Source: an uncultured bacterium
Lineage (GTDB): Bacteria; Bacillota; Clostridia; Lachnospirales; Lachnospiraceae
Length of the DNA stretch: 18,936 bases
Assembly: GCA_905215405.1 (NCBI GenBank)
Contig: CAJMQE010000072.1
Location: 1-18,936 of the forward strand
Direction of reading: 5' to 3'
Below the pieces are notes generated by a model. That model searched no databases. It was not told the DNA's origin and saw only the letters and a program-made list of their open reading frames with translations. The position numbers were made by a program, and so were the translations under genes. Of this stretch, positions 1-6,071 are shown one piece after another; the stretch's first letter is position 1; each line of letters starts with the position of its first letter.

Positions 1-10
1 GTACGGTGGT

Positions 11-49
11 GTGGGAGGACGGTAAATAAAATAATTATTTACCTCCTAC
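11..49. repeat. Inverted repeat downstream of the DUF5721-type gene
   Basis: The left arm 11-17 pairs with 43-49 (7 bp, one G-T pair) and 22-29 pairs with 35-42 (GTAAATAA/TTATTTAC, 8 bp). The loop is 5 nt and there is a 4-nt bulge on one side. It lies 3' of the minus-strand gene ending at 78, where a terminator would be expected. On the minus strand no T-run follows the stem, so it is not a classic intrinsic terminator. A T-rich run at 64-73 follows on the plus strand, so it could end transcription entering from the left. The window edge hides the context. Confidence 0.4.
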
Positions 50-77
50 CCGATTACGGAATATTTATTTTTTCTCG

Positions 78-575
78 CTATTCTTCTTCAAAATCAATGC
101 CTGCATTTAATAAAAATTTTCTGGTGTAAGCATCCAGGGCATGATCTAAGGATTTATCCATTGTGAAAAATCTGACTGAAGTTCCGGTAATGCAGCTGAC
201 ACCTCCGTCTGCATATTTAAAATTAAGGAATAATCCTTCTATATCAGAAATTGAATAGGACAGTCCATTTTCGGTGAGGAGTCTGGTTACTTCGCCGGCA
301 GGCAGCGCATAGATCAGTTTCATGGAAGTTGGGGTCTTAGTTCCTTTTACAAAATTGAAACAGTATGGTTGAATCTGTTTCCAGGTAGCGAAAGGCTGGT
401 CACCAAGTGCTTCTAGTTCTTCAGCGGTATAAAATGCTTTATTTATGGAACCATCAATTTTAAGAGTGGAAAAAGTAGTGATTTCAGCTTCTGTCAGACT
501 GAAATCATGAAAAGTATCTTTAATAAGAAGTTTTGACATAAATGTCTTTGTGTCAGTTATTTTAAGTGCTATCAT
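78..575 (-). CDS. DUF5721-type conserved protein
   Basis: A 165-residue soluble protein of unknown function. The sequence (MIALKITDTKTFMSKLL..., with acidic C-terminus FEEE) resembles from memory the DUF5721 family, widespread in Lachnospiraceae; I cannot confirm this with a search. There is no signal peptide, membrane segment or obvious catalytic motif. The pattern of short strands and helices, with segments such as 'YALPAGEVTRLL' and 'FLNFKYADGGVSCITGTS', suggests a compact mixed alpha/beta fold. The start is the ATG whose complement is at 573-575. An AGGAGG site (complement 580-585) lies only 4 nt upstream, slightly tight but strong. It is a single gene, divergent from the DegV gene and separated from it by about 380 bp. 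The family call is moderate and the coding call is firm. Confidence 0.75.
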   Translation of the reverse strand: MIALKITDTKTFMSKLLIKDTFHDFSLTEAEITTFSTLKIDGSINKAFYTAEELEALGDQPFATWKQIQPYCFNFVKGTKTPTSMKLIYALPAGEVTRLLTENGLSYSISDIEGLFLNFKYADGGVSCITGTSVRFFTMDKSLDHALDAYTRKFLLNAGIDFEEE

Positions 576-628
576 GGCCCCTCCTGTTAAGACCGGAAAA
601 AAGGATCCGGCTAAAAATCGTTACATTT

Positions 629-657
629 ATTTTAAACGACAGAATAACGGAAAGCAA
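629..657 (-). promoter_or_regulatory. Probable sigma-A promoter of the DUF5721-type gene
   Basis: Read on the minus strand, a TTGCTT -35 (complement 652-657) and a TAAAAT -10 (complement 629-634) are separated by exactly 17 bp. They sit about 55 bp upstream of the start codon. Two mismatches at the -35 and one at the -10 make it plausible, not proven. The rest of the 576-872 gap shows no gene I can support. Confidence 0.45.
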
Positions 658-872
658 TAGCAAACTTTAGGAATGAGATTTGATTAGAAATGACATTTGA
701 ATAGAAGCAAAGCAGCGAGTCAGTAATTCATTCACAGTCAGATGAACAGAAAAATACCGATTTTTCCGCTGTATGAATGGTTCTGAACATTATAGGAAAA
801 AATAGAGAGGAAAGGATGAATTATACATCTAAAAGAAAAAAATGGTTTTTTTGTGAAATGTGAAAAAAATCT

Positions 873-900
873 TTGCATTCGTAGTAATGTATGTTATTAT
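873..900 (+). promoter_or_regulatory. Probable sigma-A promoter of the DegV gene
   Basis: TTGCAT at 873-878 and TATTAT at 895-900 are separated by 16 bp. The start codon at 954 lies about 50 bp downstream, giving a leader of roughly 45 nt. The promoter overlaps the upstream ATG at 891, which argues that this ATG is not the translation start. Confidence 0.5.
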
Positions 901-953
901 CATATAGTATTAATAACCATATGAACTTGAAGTCATTAATGGAGGAAATAGTA

Positions 954-1790
954 ATGAACTATAAAATAGTTGTAGACAGTTGTTGTGATTTAACAGCAGA
1001 CGCAAGAAAAGATGCGCATTATTCGATTGTACCGTTGACATTGATTGTTGATGATTATAGTATTATAGATGATGAAACATTTGATCAGGCAGATTTTTTA
1101 AAAAGAGTAAAAGCGAGCAAGGATTGTCCGAAATCGGCGTGTCCTTCCCCTGAACGATATATGAATGAATTTATGGAGAAAGATACAGATGTTTATGTAG
1201 TAACACTTTCTTCAGAGTTAAGTGGTAGTAATAACAGTGCAAATCTTGCAAAACAGTTATATTATGAAGAAAATGGTGCGAACCATGTCTATGTATTTGA
1301 TTCTCTTTCTGCATCCTGTGGGGAAGCACTTGTTGCAGGTAAGATCCAGGAATATGCAGAGCAGGGATTGGCGTTTGAAGATGTTGTTGCAAAAGTGAAT
1401 GAATATATTGAAAGCATGCAGACATTTTTCGTGATTGAAACACTTGATACTCTGCGTAAGAATGGTAGACTCACAAATCTTCAGGCAATTATTGCAAGTG
1501 CTCTTTCTATTAAACCAGTGATGTCTTCAGAGCATGGTAAGATCATCAAACTTGATCAGGCACGTGGCATTAATAAGGCGCTCCTGAAAATGGTAGATGC
1601 AATCAAATCCAGAACGGTTAATTCAGAAAATAAAGTGATGATGATTGCACACTGCAATAATTATGACAGAGCGGTTTATGTAAAAGAGGCCATTGAAAAA
1701 GTTATGAAATTAAAAAAGATCAGTATTGTGGACACTGCAGGAGTAAGCAGTATGTATGCAAATGATGGAGGAATCGTAGTAACAGTATAG
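954..1790 (+). CDS. DegV family fatty-acid-binding protein
   Basis: A 278-residue cytosolic protein of the DegV/FakB-like family. These two-domain proteins hold one fatty acid; some (FakB) present it to the FakA kinase for acyl-phosphate formation, while for most the partner is unknown. Visible hallmarks are the N-terminus 'YKIVVDSCCDLT', the 'SACPSP' segment near residue 62 (equivalent of the TSxPS motif), 'TLSSELSGS' that lines the lipid headgroup pocket, and 'LDTLRKNGRL' in the second domain. Length is normal. The open frame extends up to an ATG at 891, but GGAGG at 941-945 stands 8 nt before the ATG at 954, which begins exactly where family members begin. It is followed after 45 nt by a hydrolase gene and probably co-transcribed. 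No fakA homologue is in view, so a FakB role is unproven. Confidence 0.9.
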   Translation: MNYKIVVDSCCDLTADARKDAHYSIVPLTLIVDDYSIIDDETFDQADFLKRVKASKDCPKSACPSPERYMNEFMEKDTDVYVVTLSSELSGSNNSANLAKQLYYEENGANHVYVFDSLSASCGEALVAGKIQEYAEQGLAFEDVVAKVNEYIESMQTFFVIETLDTLRKNGRLTNLQAIIASALSIKPVMSSEHGKIIKLDQARGINKALLKMVDAIKSRTVNSENKVMMIAHCNNYDRAVYVKEAIEKVMKLKKISIVDTAGVSSMYANDGGIVVTV

Positions 1791-1835
1791 AATATCTGTT
1801 ATTTGCTGCAGCCAGATACCGAAAAGAGGTTAAAA

Positions 1836-2909
1836 ATGGAAAGCAAATACGGCATTAACCGTTTCTACACTTCAGTTACACATATGAGCCGGGTATTCGA
1901 CAAATACGCAAGAAGAAATGGACTGAAAGCAGAGACAAAAGAAGAATATCTTGGATGGAAAGACAGAACAAGAAGAAAGCTGATAGAACTGATAGGTCTG
2001 GACAGAATGGAAATGTGTCCGCTGAAACCGATCGTGGAAGAGAAAGTGATCGTGGAGGATGGAATTACAAGGGAAAAAGTTTTGATTCAGGTAGAACCTG
2101 ATGTCTGGATGCCAATGTTCATTCTAATTCCTGAAAAATGCCAGAATAACAAAGAAGCAGAATGTTATATAGCTCCATGTGGTCATATGGGTGGAGGAAA
2201 ATACAGCATTGCTGGTGTAAAGGGATATCCGGAAATTGACAAACAGATTGAAGTATTTAATTATGATTATGGAATGCAGCTTGCAAAACTTGGCTATGTG
2301 GCACTGTGCCCTGATAGTCGGGGATTTGGAGAGCGAAGAGATTTAAATATTCAGGCAGACGAAGATTTCTTTAAGAATTCCTGCTTTAATCTCGCGCATA
2401 TGGCAGAGCCTCTTGGACAGACGGTTATAGGAATGTGTACTTGGGATCTCATGCGTTTGATCGACTACATTTACGAACGGGATGAATGGAACAGCAGTAA
2501 TATTTCCTGTCTCGGCTTTTCAGGTGGTGGAATGCAGACATTGTGGCTTACAGCACTTGATGATCGTATTACCAAGGCTGTTATCAGCGGCTATATGTAT
2601 GGATTTAAAGATTCCCTTCTGGAGCTAAATAATAATTGCAGTTGTAATTATATACCACATTTATGGGAAAATTATGACTGTGGTGATATCGGAGCACTGA
2701 TTGCACCAAGACCATTGATCATACAGTCATGCAGACAGGATCACCTGAATGGAAAAAGAGGCGTGATCAATGCAGTAGAACAGGTCGAGATCATCAGAAA
2801 GGCTTATGCAGTTATGAATGCAGAGGAACTGGTCAAACAGGACCTTTTTGATGGCGAACACAAATGGCATAGTGAAAATATAAAAGAATATGTAAAATTC
2901 GGCAGATGA
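1836..2909 (+). CDS. Alpha/beta-hydrolase, acetyl-xylan-esterase/dienelactone-hydrolase-like
   Basis: A 357-residue serine hydrolase without signal peptide, so probably cytosolic. The nucleophile elbow is GFSGGG with Ser229. Candidate acid is Asp302 ('SCRQDHLNG') and candidate base is His342 ('FDGEHKWH'). The 'PDSRGFGERRD' segment before the nucleophile and 'IAPRPLIIQ' before the acid are typical of the large esterase group (Abhydrolase_7/acetyl xylan esterase-like) found in gut Firmicutes. Substrate is unknown; deacetylation of an imported sugar or small-ester cleavage are guesses. The frame stays open back to a TTG at 1803, but AGAGG at 1825-1829 is 6 nt before the ATG at 1836, which I take as the start. 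It lies behind the DegV gene and ends just before a bidirectional terminator. Confidence 0.85.
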   Translation: MESKYGINRFYTSVTHMSRVFDKYARRNGLKAETKEEYLGWKDRTRRKLIELIGLDRMEMCPLKPIVEEKVIVEDGITREKVLIQVEPDVWMPMFILIPEKCQNNKEAECYIAPCGHMGGGKYSIAGVKGYPEIDKQIEVFNYDYGMQLAKLGYVALCPDSRGFGERRDLNIQADEDFFKNSCFNLAHMAEPLGQTVIGMCTWDLMRLIDYIYERDEWNSSNISCLGFSGGGMQTLWLTALDDRITKAVISGYMYGFKDSLLELNNNCSCNYIPHLWENYDCGDIGALIAPRPLIIQSCRQDHLNGKRGVINAVEQVEIIRKAYAVMNAEELVKQDLFDGEHKWHSENIKEYVKFGR

Positions 2910-2921
2910 TTTTAGGGCCGT

Positions 2922-2975
2922 AAAAAAGCGCATTGCCTTTCAGATAGATGAATCTGGAAGCAATACGCTTTTTTT
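2922..2975. terminator. Bidirectional intrinsic terminator between convergent genes
   Basis: An A-run plus GCGCATTGC at 2922-2935 pairs with GCAATACGC plus a T-run at 2960-2975, with a single internal mismatch. An inner CAGAT/ATCTG pairing lies near the loop. Because the A-run and T-run flank the stem symmetrically, it can stop the DegV-hydrolase transcript from the left and the minus-strand unknown pair from the right. Confidence 0.85.
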
Positions 2976-2992
2976 ATTGATTTATTACACAG

Positions 2993-3250
2993 TTAGTTTT
3001 TCATGATATTCATCATATTGACCATCATATCGATTCTTTTTCTTTCAGCAGGGGTGGCGCTTGCTTTCAGGCTGTCAATGATCATTCCCATTTCGTCCTG
3101 GTTAAAGCTCATGCCCATGTTTTTACATTTCTGGCTGGCTGCCATAACAAGTGGAAGAGCTTCATCCATCGATTTGCCCTTCGCCATTTTCTGAACTTCA
3201 TTAATGAGCGCCAGTTTTCTTGGATCGATTTTTAAATTCTTATTATTCAT
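2993..3250 (-). CDS. Small Met-rich helical protein of unknown function
   Basis: An 85-residue protein I do not recognise. It is predicted almost wholly helical, charged and methionine-rich ('MGMSFNQDEMGMIIDSLK', 'MMVNMMNIMKN' at the C-terminus). There is no membrane segment, signal or metal motif; a single Cys is present. The frame stays open 4 codons further, but that ATG overlaps the ribosome site itself: GGAGG (complement 3256-3260) is 5 nt before the ATG complement at 3248-3250, so the shorter form is preferred. It is the second gene of a two-gene minus-strand unit, about 87 bp behind the 249-residue protein, and ends at the bidirectional terminator. A physical partnership with that neighbour is plausible but only inferred. 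Confidence 0.8.
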   Translation of the reverse strand: MNNKNLKIDPRKLALINEVQKMAKGKSMDEALPLVMAASQKCKNMGMSFNQDEMGMIIDSLKASATPAERKRIDMMVNMMNIMKN

Positions 3251-3337
3251 AGAAACCTCCATTCTACGAGAAAAAATATAATAGATATTCTATCAGAGAA
3301 ATCAGCCTGTAGAGCACAGATCATACTGCTTTATCAG

Positions 3338-4087
3338 TCATACTGCATCATCAGTATCATCAGGGATGTTCTCAGGATGTTCGAAATCAATTTTATCAAG
3401 TTCATCCATGTATTTTTTTACCAGGTCCTGTTGCCCACCTTTGTTGAGCATGCCACTTATAAGAGGGTTGTTTAAGAGGCTGTCAAATCCACTTGAATTG
3501 TGATTGTCAGCTGTCTTGTTTGAATTATTTGTACTGCTTTTTGCTTCACTGTTAAAACGTTCTTGGCCGGAAGAAGCAGTCTGTGCCTGCGATTCCTTTC
3601 TGAAGGCATTGCCAGGATGGGGCATATCAGCAGATTCTTTTTTTGTGGTATCTGAGGAGTGCATGCTGGAATCGGAACTACCATCTGTATCATTTTCAAA
3701 GCCGCCCATTCCTTTGACAGCGTTGATAATATTGGAAAAGTCAGGATTCTGTTCCATATCCTTGTACATATTGACCACATTTGACATTTTCATAATATTT
3801 AGAATCATATCAAAATTTTTTGCGTAGGATTTTCCACAGTAATGGCCGACGGCTTTCAGTATTTCATCCATGGAAACATCGCTTTTATGAAAGACGCTGC
3901 CACTGGTCTGGTGAATAGGCTTTTTAAAATAATCAATGGTCTGCATGAGTTCCTGAAAGCGGATAATGATTGAGAGGGTCTTTTGCATCTGAAAGTTCAG
4001 AAATGGTATCAGAGCTTTTGTCATCTGTGTAGATTCTGACAGGGTTTCCTGATCGAACTCCGTCAAAGGTAATTCCTCATAATCCAT
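3338..4087 (-). CDS. Unrecognised protein: helical head, Ser/Asn-rich linker, short tail
   Basis: A 249-residue protein I cannot assign to a family. Residues 1-130 are helix-forming and hydrophobic-patterned ('TKALIPFLNFQMQKTLSIII', 'FDMILNIMKMSNVVNMYKDM'). Residues about 131-200 are Ser/Asn/Gln/Thr-rich and look disordered. Residues 201-249 contain a short helix ('DLVKKYMDEL') and an acidic end. There is no signal peptide or convincing membrane span. AGGAGG (complement 4093-4098) is 5 nt upstream of the ATG complement at 4085-4087, so the start is firm. It precedes the 85-residue Met-rich gene on the same strand. Both encode Met-rich helical segments, which hints at paired function or assembly. 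Function is unknown and I offer none. Confidence 0.8.
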   Translation of the reverse strand: MDYEELPLTEFDQETLSESTQMTKALIPFLNFQMQKTLSIIIRFQELMQTIDYFKKPIHQTSGSVFHKSDVSMDEILKAVGHYCGKSYAKNFDMILNIMKMSNVVNMYKDMEQNPDFSNIINAVKGMGGFENDTDGSSDSSMHSSDTTKKESADMPHPGNAFRKESQAQTASSGQERFNSEAKSSTNNSNKTADNHNSSGFDSLLNNPLISGMLNKGGQQDLVKKYMDELDKIDFEHPENIPDDTDDAV

Positions 4088-4246
4088 GACAGCCTCCTGT
4101 AAATTTATATACTAAATATATGGTTCGGGTACATAAAGTATGCTAAAAACAAGCTGTAGATGCCAGGGCATACGGGAAACAGTAACAATTTTATAAAAAA
4201 AGGATAATCTATTAATATAGAATTACGATTAAAGTGAGGAAAGAAC

Positions 4247-4387
4247 ATGGATGGTAAATATATTATTGATGGAAATGCAGTATATGAAATAGATCAGGAT
4301 TGCTGTTCGAAAAAGATAAAGAAGACGGAAAAACATGAAGATGAAAATCTGGAGCTGGAAGAAATCGTATTGAGTGCATATATTTGA
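4247..4387 (+). CDS. 46-residue acidic small ORF with a Cys-Cys pair
   Basis: A short ORF beginning MDGKYIIDGNAVYEID and carrying 'DCCSKKIKK', then an acidic Glu-rich helix. GAGGA at 4236-4240 is 6 nt before the ATG. The A/T-rich 4195-4220 stretch could hold a promoter, but no convincing -35/-10 pair is seen. A strong hairpin follows the stop by about 10 nt. Good ribosome site, sensible composition and a 3' hairpin together support a real small gene. The adjacent cysteines and the two strand-like repeats at the N-terminus suggest a small metal- or partner-binding protein, but this is inference. I do not recognise the family. Confidence 0.6.
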   Translation: MDGKYIIDGNAVYEIDQDCCSKKIKKTEKHEDENLELEEIVLSAYI

Positions 4388-4398
4388 TGGAATGAGAG

Positions 4399-4431
4399 TG
4401 TGGAGCTAACTACCTGTGGCAAGTAGCTCCA
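4399..4431 (+). terminator. Stem-loop after the 46-residue ORF
   Basis: TGTGGAGCTA near 4399-4408 and TAGCTCCACA near 4425-4434 are perfect 10-bp arms, with a competing CTAC/GTAG pairing inside. Only a short A-rich, U-poor tail follows on the plus strand. A second hairpin (AGCCTTT/AAAGGCT, 4442-4458) comes immediately after. Together they probably end the small ORF transcript, though efficiency on the plus strand is uncertain. Edges are approximate to a few bases. Confidence 0.5.
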
Positions 4432-4442
4432 CAGTAAAAATA

Positions 4443-4477
4443 GCCTTTAAAAAAGGCTGCACCATCTGGCACAGCCC
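4443..4477 (-). terminator. Intrinsic terminator of the Cys/Gly-rich gene
   Basis: Read on the minus strand, GGCTGTGCC pairs with GGTGCAGCC across a 4-nt loop (AGAT). The stem has seven Watson-Crick pairs and two wobbles, and six T's follow. It begins about 20 nt after the stop codon of the Cys/Gly-rich gene at 4498. It is a textbook rho-independent terminator. Confidence 0.8.
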
Positions 4478-4497
4478 CATTTCCGATTGATTAATAA

Positions 4498-4743
4498 TTA
4501 GTTGCATCCACCACAGCAGAACAGAAGGATGATGATAATGAGGCAACAATTGTTGCCACCGAATCCATTGTCGCAACCACATCCATCGTCACATCCGCCA
4601 AAGCCGTTGTTACCGCAGCCTCCACAGAGAAGTAAGATAAGGATGATCCAGATACATGAATTGTTTCCTCCCCAGTTGTTTCCGTTACATCCACATCCGC
4701 TGTTGCAGCCTCCACCACAGTTTGTTGCTGCTAAATCACTCAT
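4498..4743 (-). CDS. Cys/Gly/Asn-rich protein made of two tandem modules with hydrophobic cores
   Basis: An 81-residue protein with 15 cysteines. Residues 11-43 and 49-80 are two copies of one module: GGCxxGCGC, then Gly/Asn, then a run of Ile/Leu flanked by Cys (30-40 and 66-77), then GGC. Small proteins like this in Clostridia are sometimes named 'chorion class high-cysteine' and recall YjcZ-type spore proteins of Bacillus; this is resemblance, not proof. The hydrophobic runs (8-10 residues) are too short for normal membrane spans, so they may be buried strands in a disulfide- or metal-linked coat material. GGAGG (complement 4751-4755) is 7 nt before the start codon. A sporulation-type promoter pattern lies just upstream and a terminator just downstream, making a single-gene unit. 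Confidence 0.8.
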   Translation of the reverse strand: MSDLAATNCGGGCNSGCGCNGNNWGGNNSCIWIILILLLCGGCGNNGFGGCDDGCGCDNGFGGNNCCLIIIILLFCCGGCN

Positions 4744-4772
4744 TTTGGTTCCTCCAAAAATTATTTACACTT

Positions 4773-4800
4773 AATAGTATGTGGGTAGGTGAAAATGTGT
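4773..4800 (-). promoter_or_regulatory. Possible sporulation (sigma-K/E-like) promoter of the Cys/Gly-rich gene
   Basis: On the minus strand, CATACTATT (complement 4773-4781) fits the CATAnnnT -10 pattern of mother-cell sigma factors. ACA (complement 4798-4800) lies 16 bp upstream, as in sigma-K promoters. Transcription would start near 4766, about 23 nt before the start codon. No sigma-A promoter of comparable quality was noticed in the first 60 bp. The elements are short, so chance is a real alternative. Confidence 0.3.
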
Positions 4801-4899
4801 TACAGATAAATGAAAAAAATAAAGTGAAAAGTGAAAAAAGGATTAGCCACATATTGTCCATGTTAGAAAAGTCTCTGTCAAAGGTGTCAAATAAACAGG

Positions 4900-4926
4900 T
4901 TGCATAATAAAAAGTTTTGATATAAT
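4900..4926 (+). promoter_or_regulatory. Extended -10 promoter of the glycan operon
   Basis: TGATATAAT at 4918-4926 is a perfect extended -10 (TGnTATAAT). A TTGCAT at 4900-4905 is a -35-like match with short 15-bp spacing, tolerable because the extended -10 compensates. The leader to the start at 4987 is about 55 nt. A heptamer direct repeat (TGTCAAA twice, 4876-4891) sits just upstream of the -35 and could bind a regulator. Confidence 0.6.
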
Positions 4927-4986
4927 ATTATGGATAGACTGTAAAAAAATGTTTATTAAAGAAGTGAAAGGTAAGGATATGTAGTA

Positions 4987-6036
4987 ATGAAAGTATCAGT
5001 TATAATACCGTCACTGAATCCGGATGAAAAGTTAAAGAAAGTCGTGGATTCTCTGATTGAAACAGGATTTGAAGATATTATCCTGGTCAATGATGGTAGT
5101 GATAAAGCACATATGGAACCTTTTCAGTATGTAGCCACAAAACCTCAGTGTGTCGTTTTGAATCACAATGAAAACAAGGGAAAAGGGCGTGCATTGAAAA
5201 CAGCATTTGAATACTGTATCAACAATAGAAAGGATATTGATGGAGTTGTTACCGTAGATGGTGATAATCAGCATAAGGCAGAGGATATCCTTCATTGCGC
5301 ACAGGTCATGGTTCAGAATAAAAATCATGTAGTTCTTGGCGTCAGAGATTTTTCAGGAGATGATGTACCGGCAAAAAGCAGAATGGGCAATCGCTGTACA
5401 AGCTTTGTGTTTAAGTTTGCATGTGGATTGAATATCAGTGATACGCAGACAGGTCTGCGGGCCATTCCCAATCAGTTCCTGCCCGATTTCTGTTCGATAA
5501 AGGGCGAAAGATTCGAATACGAGACCAATATGCTGCTTGCATTGAAAGAATATCATATCAGTTTTGATGAGGTATCCATTCAGACAGTGTATATTGAAGA
5601 AAATGCTTCAACGCATTTTAATCCAATTAAAGATTCAATTAAGATTTATGGTGTGATTCTTCGGTTTCTGCTGGGCTCGGTCATGTCGGCAGTTATAGAT
5701 CTTGTCGCATTTACAATTCTGGAGATACTGGCGGGCAGCCTGGAAAGGGCGACTACGATTCTGATCGCAACAGTCGGTGCCAGAGTTATTTCATCACTTT
5801 GTAATTATACATTTAACAGGAAAGCGGTATTCAGGTCACAGGGCCCGGTTAAAAGATCGCTTGTAAAATATTATATTCTGTGTGTTTGCCAGCTGGCAGT
5901 CTCTTATGTATGCGTATATGCAGTGACTGCAATGCTTGCACTCGGCGGTGTTCTTACTGTTGTAGCAAAAGCTATTGTTGACACAGTACTCTTCCTGATC
6001 AGTTTTCAGATCCAGAGAAGATGGGTGTTTCGTTAG
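4987..6036 (+). CDS. GT2 glycosyltransferase fused to a GtrA-like membrane domain
   Basis: A 349-residue protein with two parts. Residues 1-215 are a family-2 (GT-A) glycosyltransferase of the polyprenyl-phosphate sugar transferase type: 'VSVIIPSLNPDEKL', 'LVNDGS', 'NKGKGRALKTAF', the metal site 'DGDNQH' at 91-96, and 'SDTQTGLRAI' at 151-160. Residues about 221-349 are a GtrA-type four-helix membrane domain ('LRFLLGSVMSAVIDLVAF', 'SSLCNYTFNRKAVFR', ending 'FQIQRRWVFR'). The family logic is transfer of a sugar to undecaprenyl phosphate at the inner face, followed by movement across the membrane for glycan decoration. The fusion is common in Firmicutes. AAGGAT at 4973-4978 is 8 nt before the ATG. 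It is the first gene of a four-gene unit, 35 nt before the next gene. Sugar donor unknown. Confidence 0.9.
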   Translation: MKVSVIIPSLNPDEKLKKVVDSLIETGFEDIILVNDGSDKAHMEPFQYVATKPQCVVLNHNENKGKGRALKTAFEYCINNRKDIDGVVTVDGDNQHKAEDILHCAQVMVQNKNHVVLGVRDFSGDDVPAKSRMGNRCTSFVFKFACGLNISDTQTGLRAIPNQFLPDFCSIKGERFEYETNMLLALKEYHISFDEVSIQTVYIEENASTHFNPIKDSIKIYGVILRFLLGSVMSAVIDLVAFTILEILAGSLERATTILIATVGARVISSLCNYTFNRKAVFRSQGPVKRSLVKYYILCVCQLAVSYVCVYAVTAMLALGGVLTVVAKAIVDTVLFLISFQIQRRWVFR

Positions 6037-6071
6037 TGGAAACAAGAAAGTTACAGTAAGGAGGAACGGTC

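Noticed and set aside
816..863. 15-codon ORF with a fair ribosome site upstream of the DegV gene
   Set aside because: Very short, Lys/Phe-biased by the local A/T runs, no promoter before it, and it ends before the DegV promoter. It is probably chance.
4491..4718. 75-codon minus-strand frame overlapping the Cys/Gly gene
   Set aside because: It is shifted relative to the well-initiated 81-residue frame, Thr/Val/Ala-rich by frame effect, and has no ribosome site.
4502..4774. 90-codon plus-strand open frame opposite the Cys/Gly gene
   Set aside because: The Pro/Gln/His-rich product is the mirror of Gly/Cys codons on the minus strand. The minus frame has the ribosome site, modules and terminator.
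4876..4891. CtsR box
   Set aside because: The GTCAAA repeats are spaced one base short and the preceding purine is T. CtsR sites need stricter geometry, so it is kept only as an unassigned repeat.
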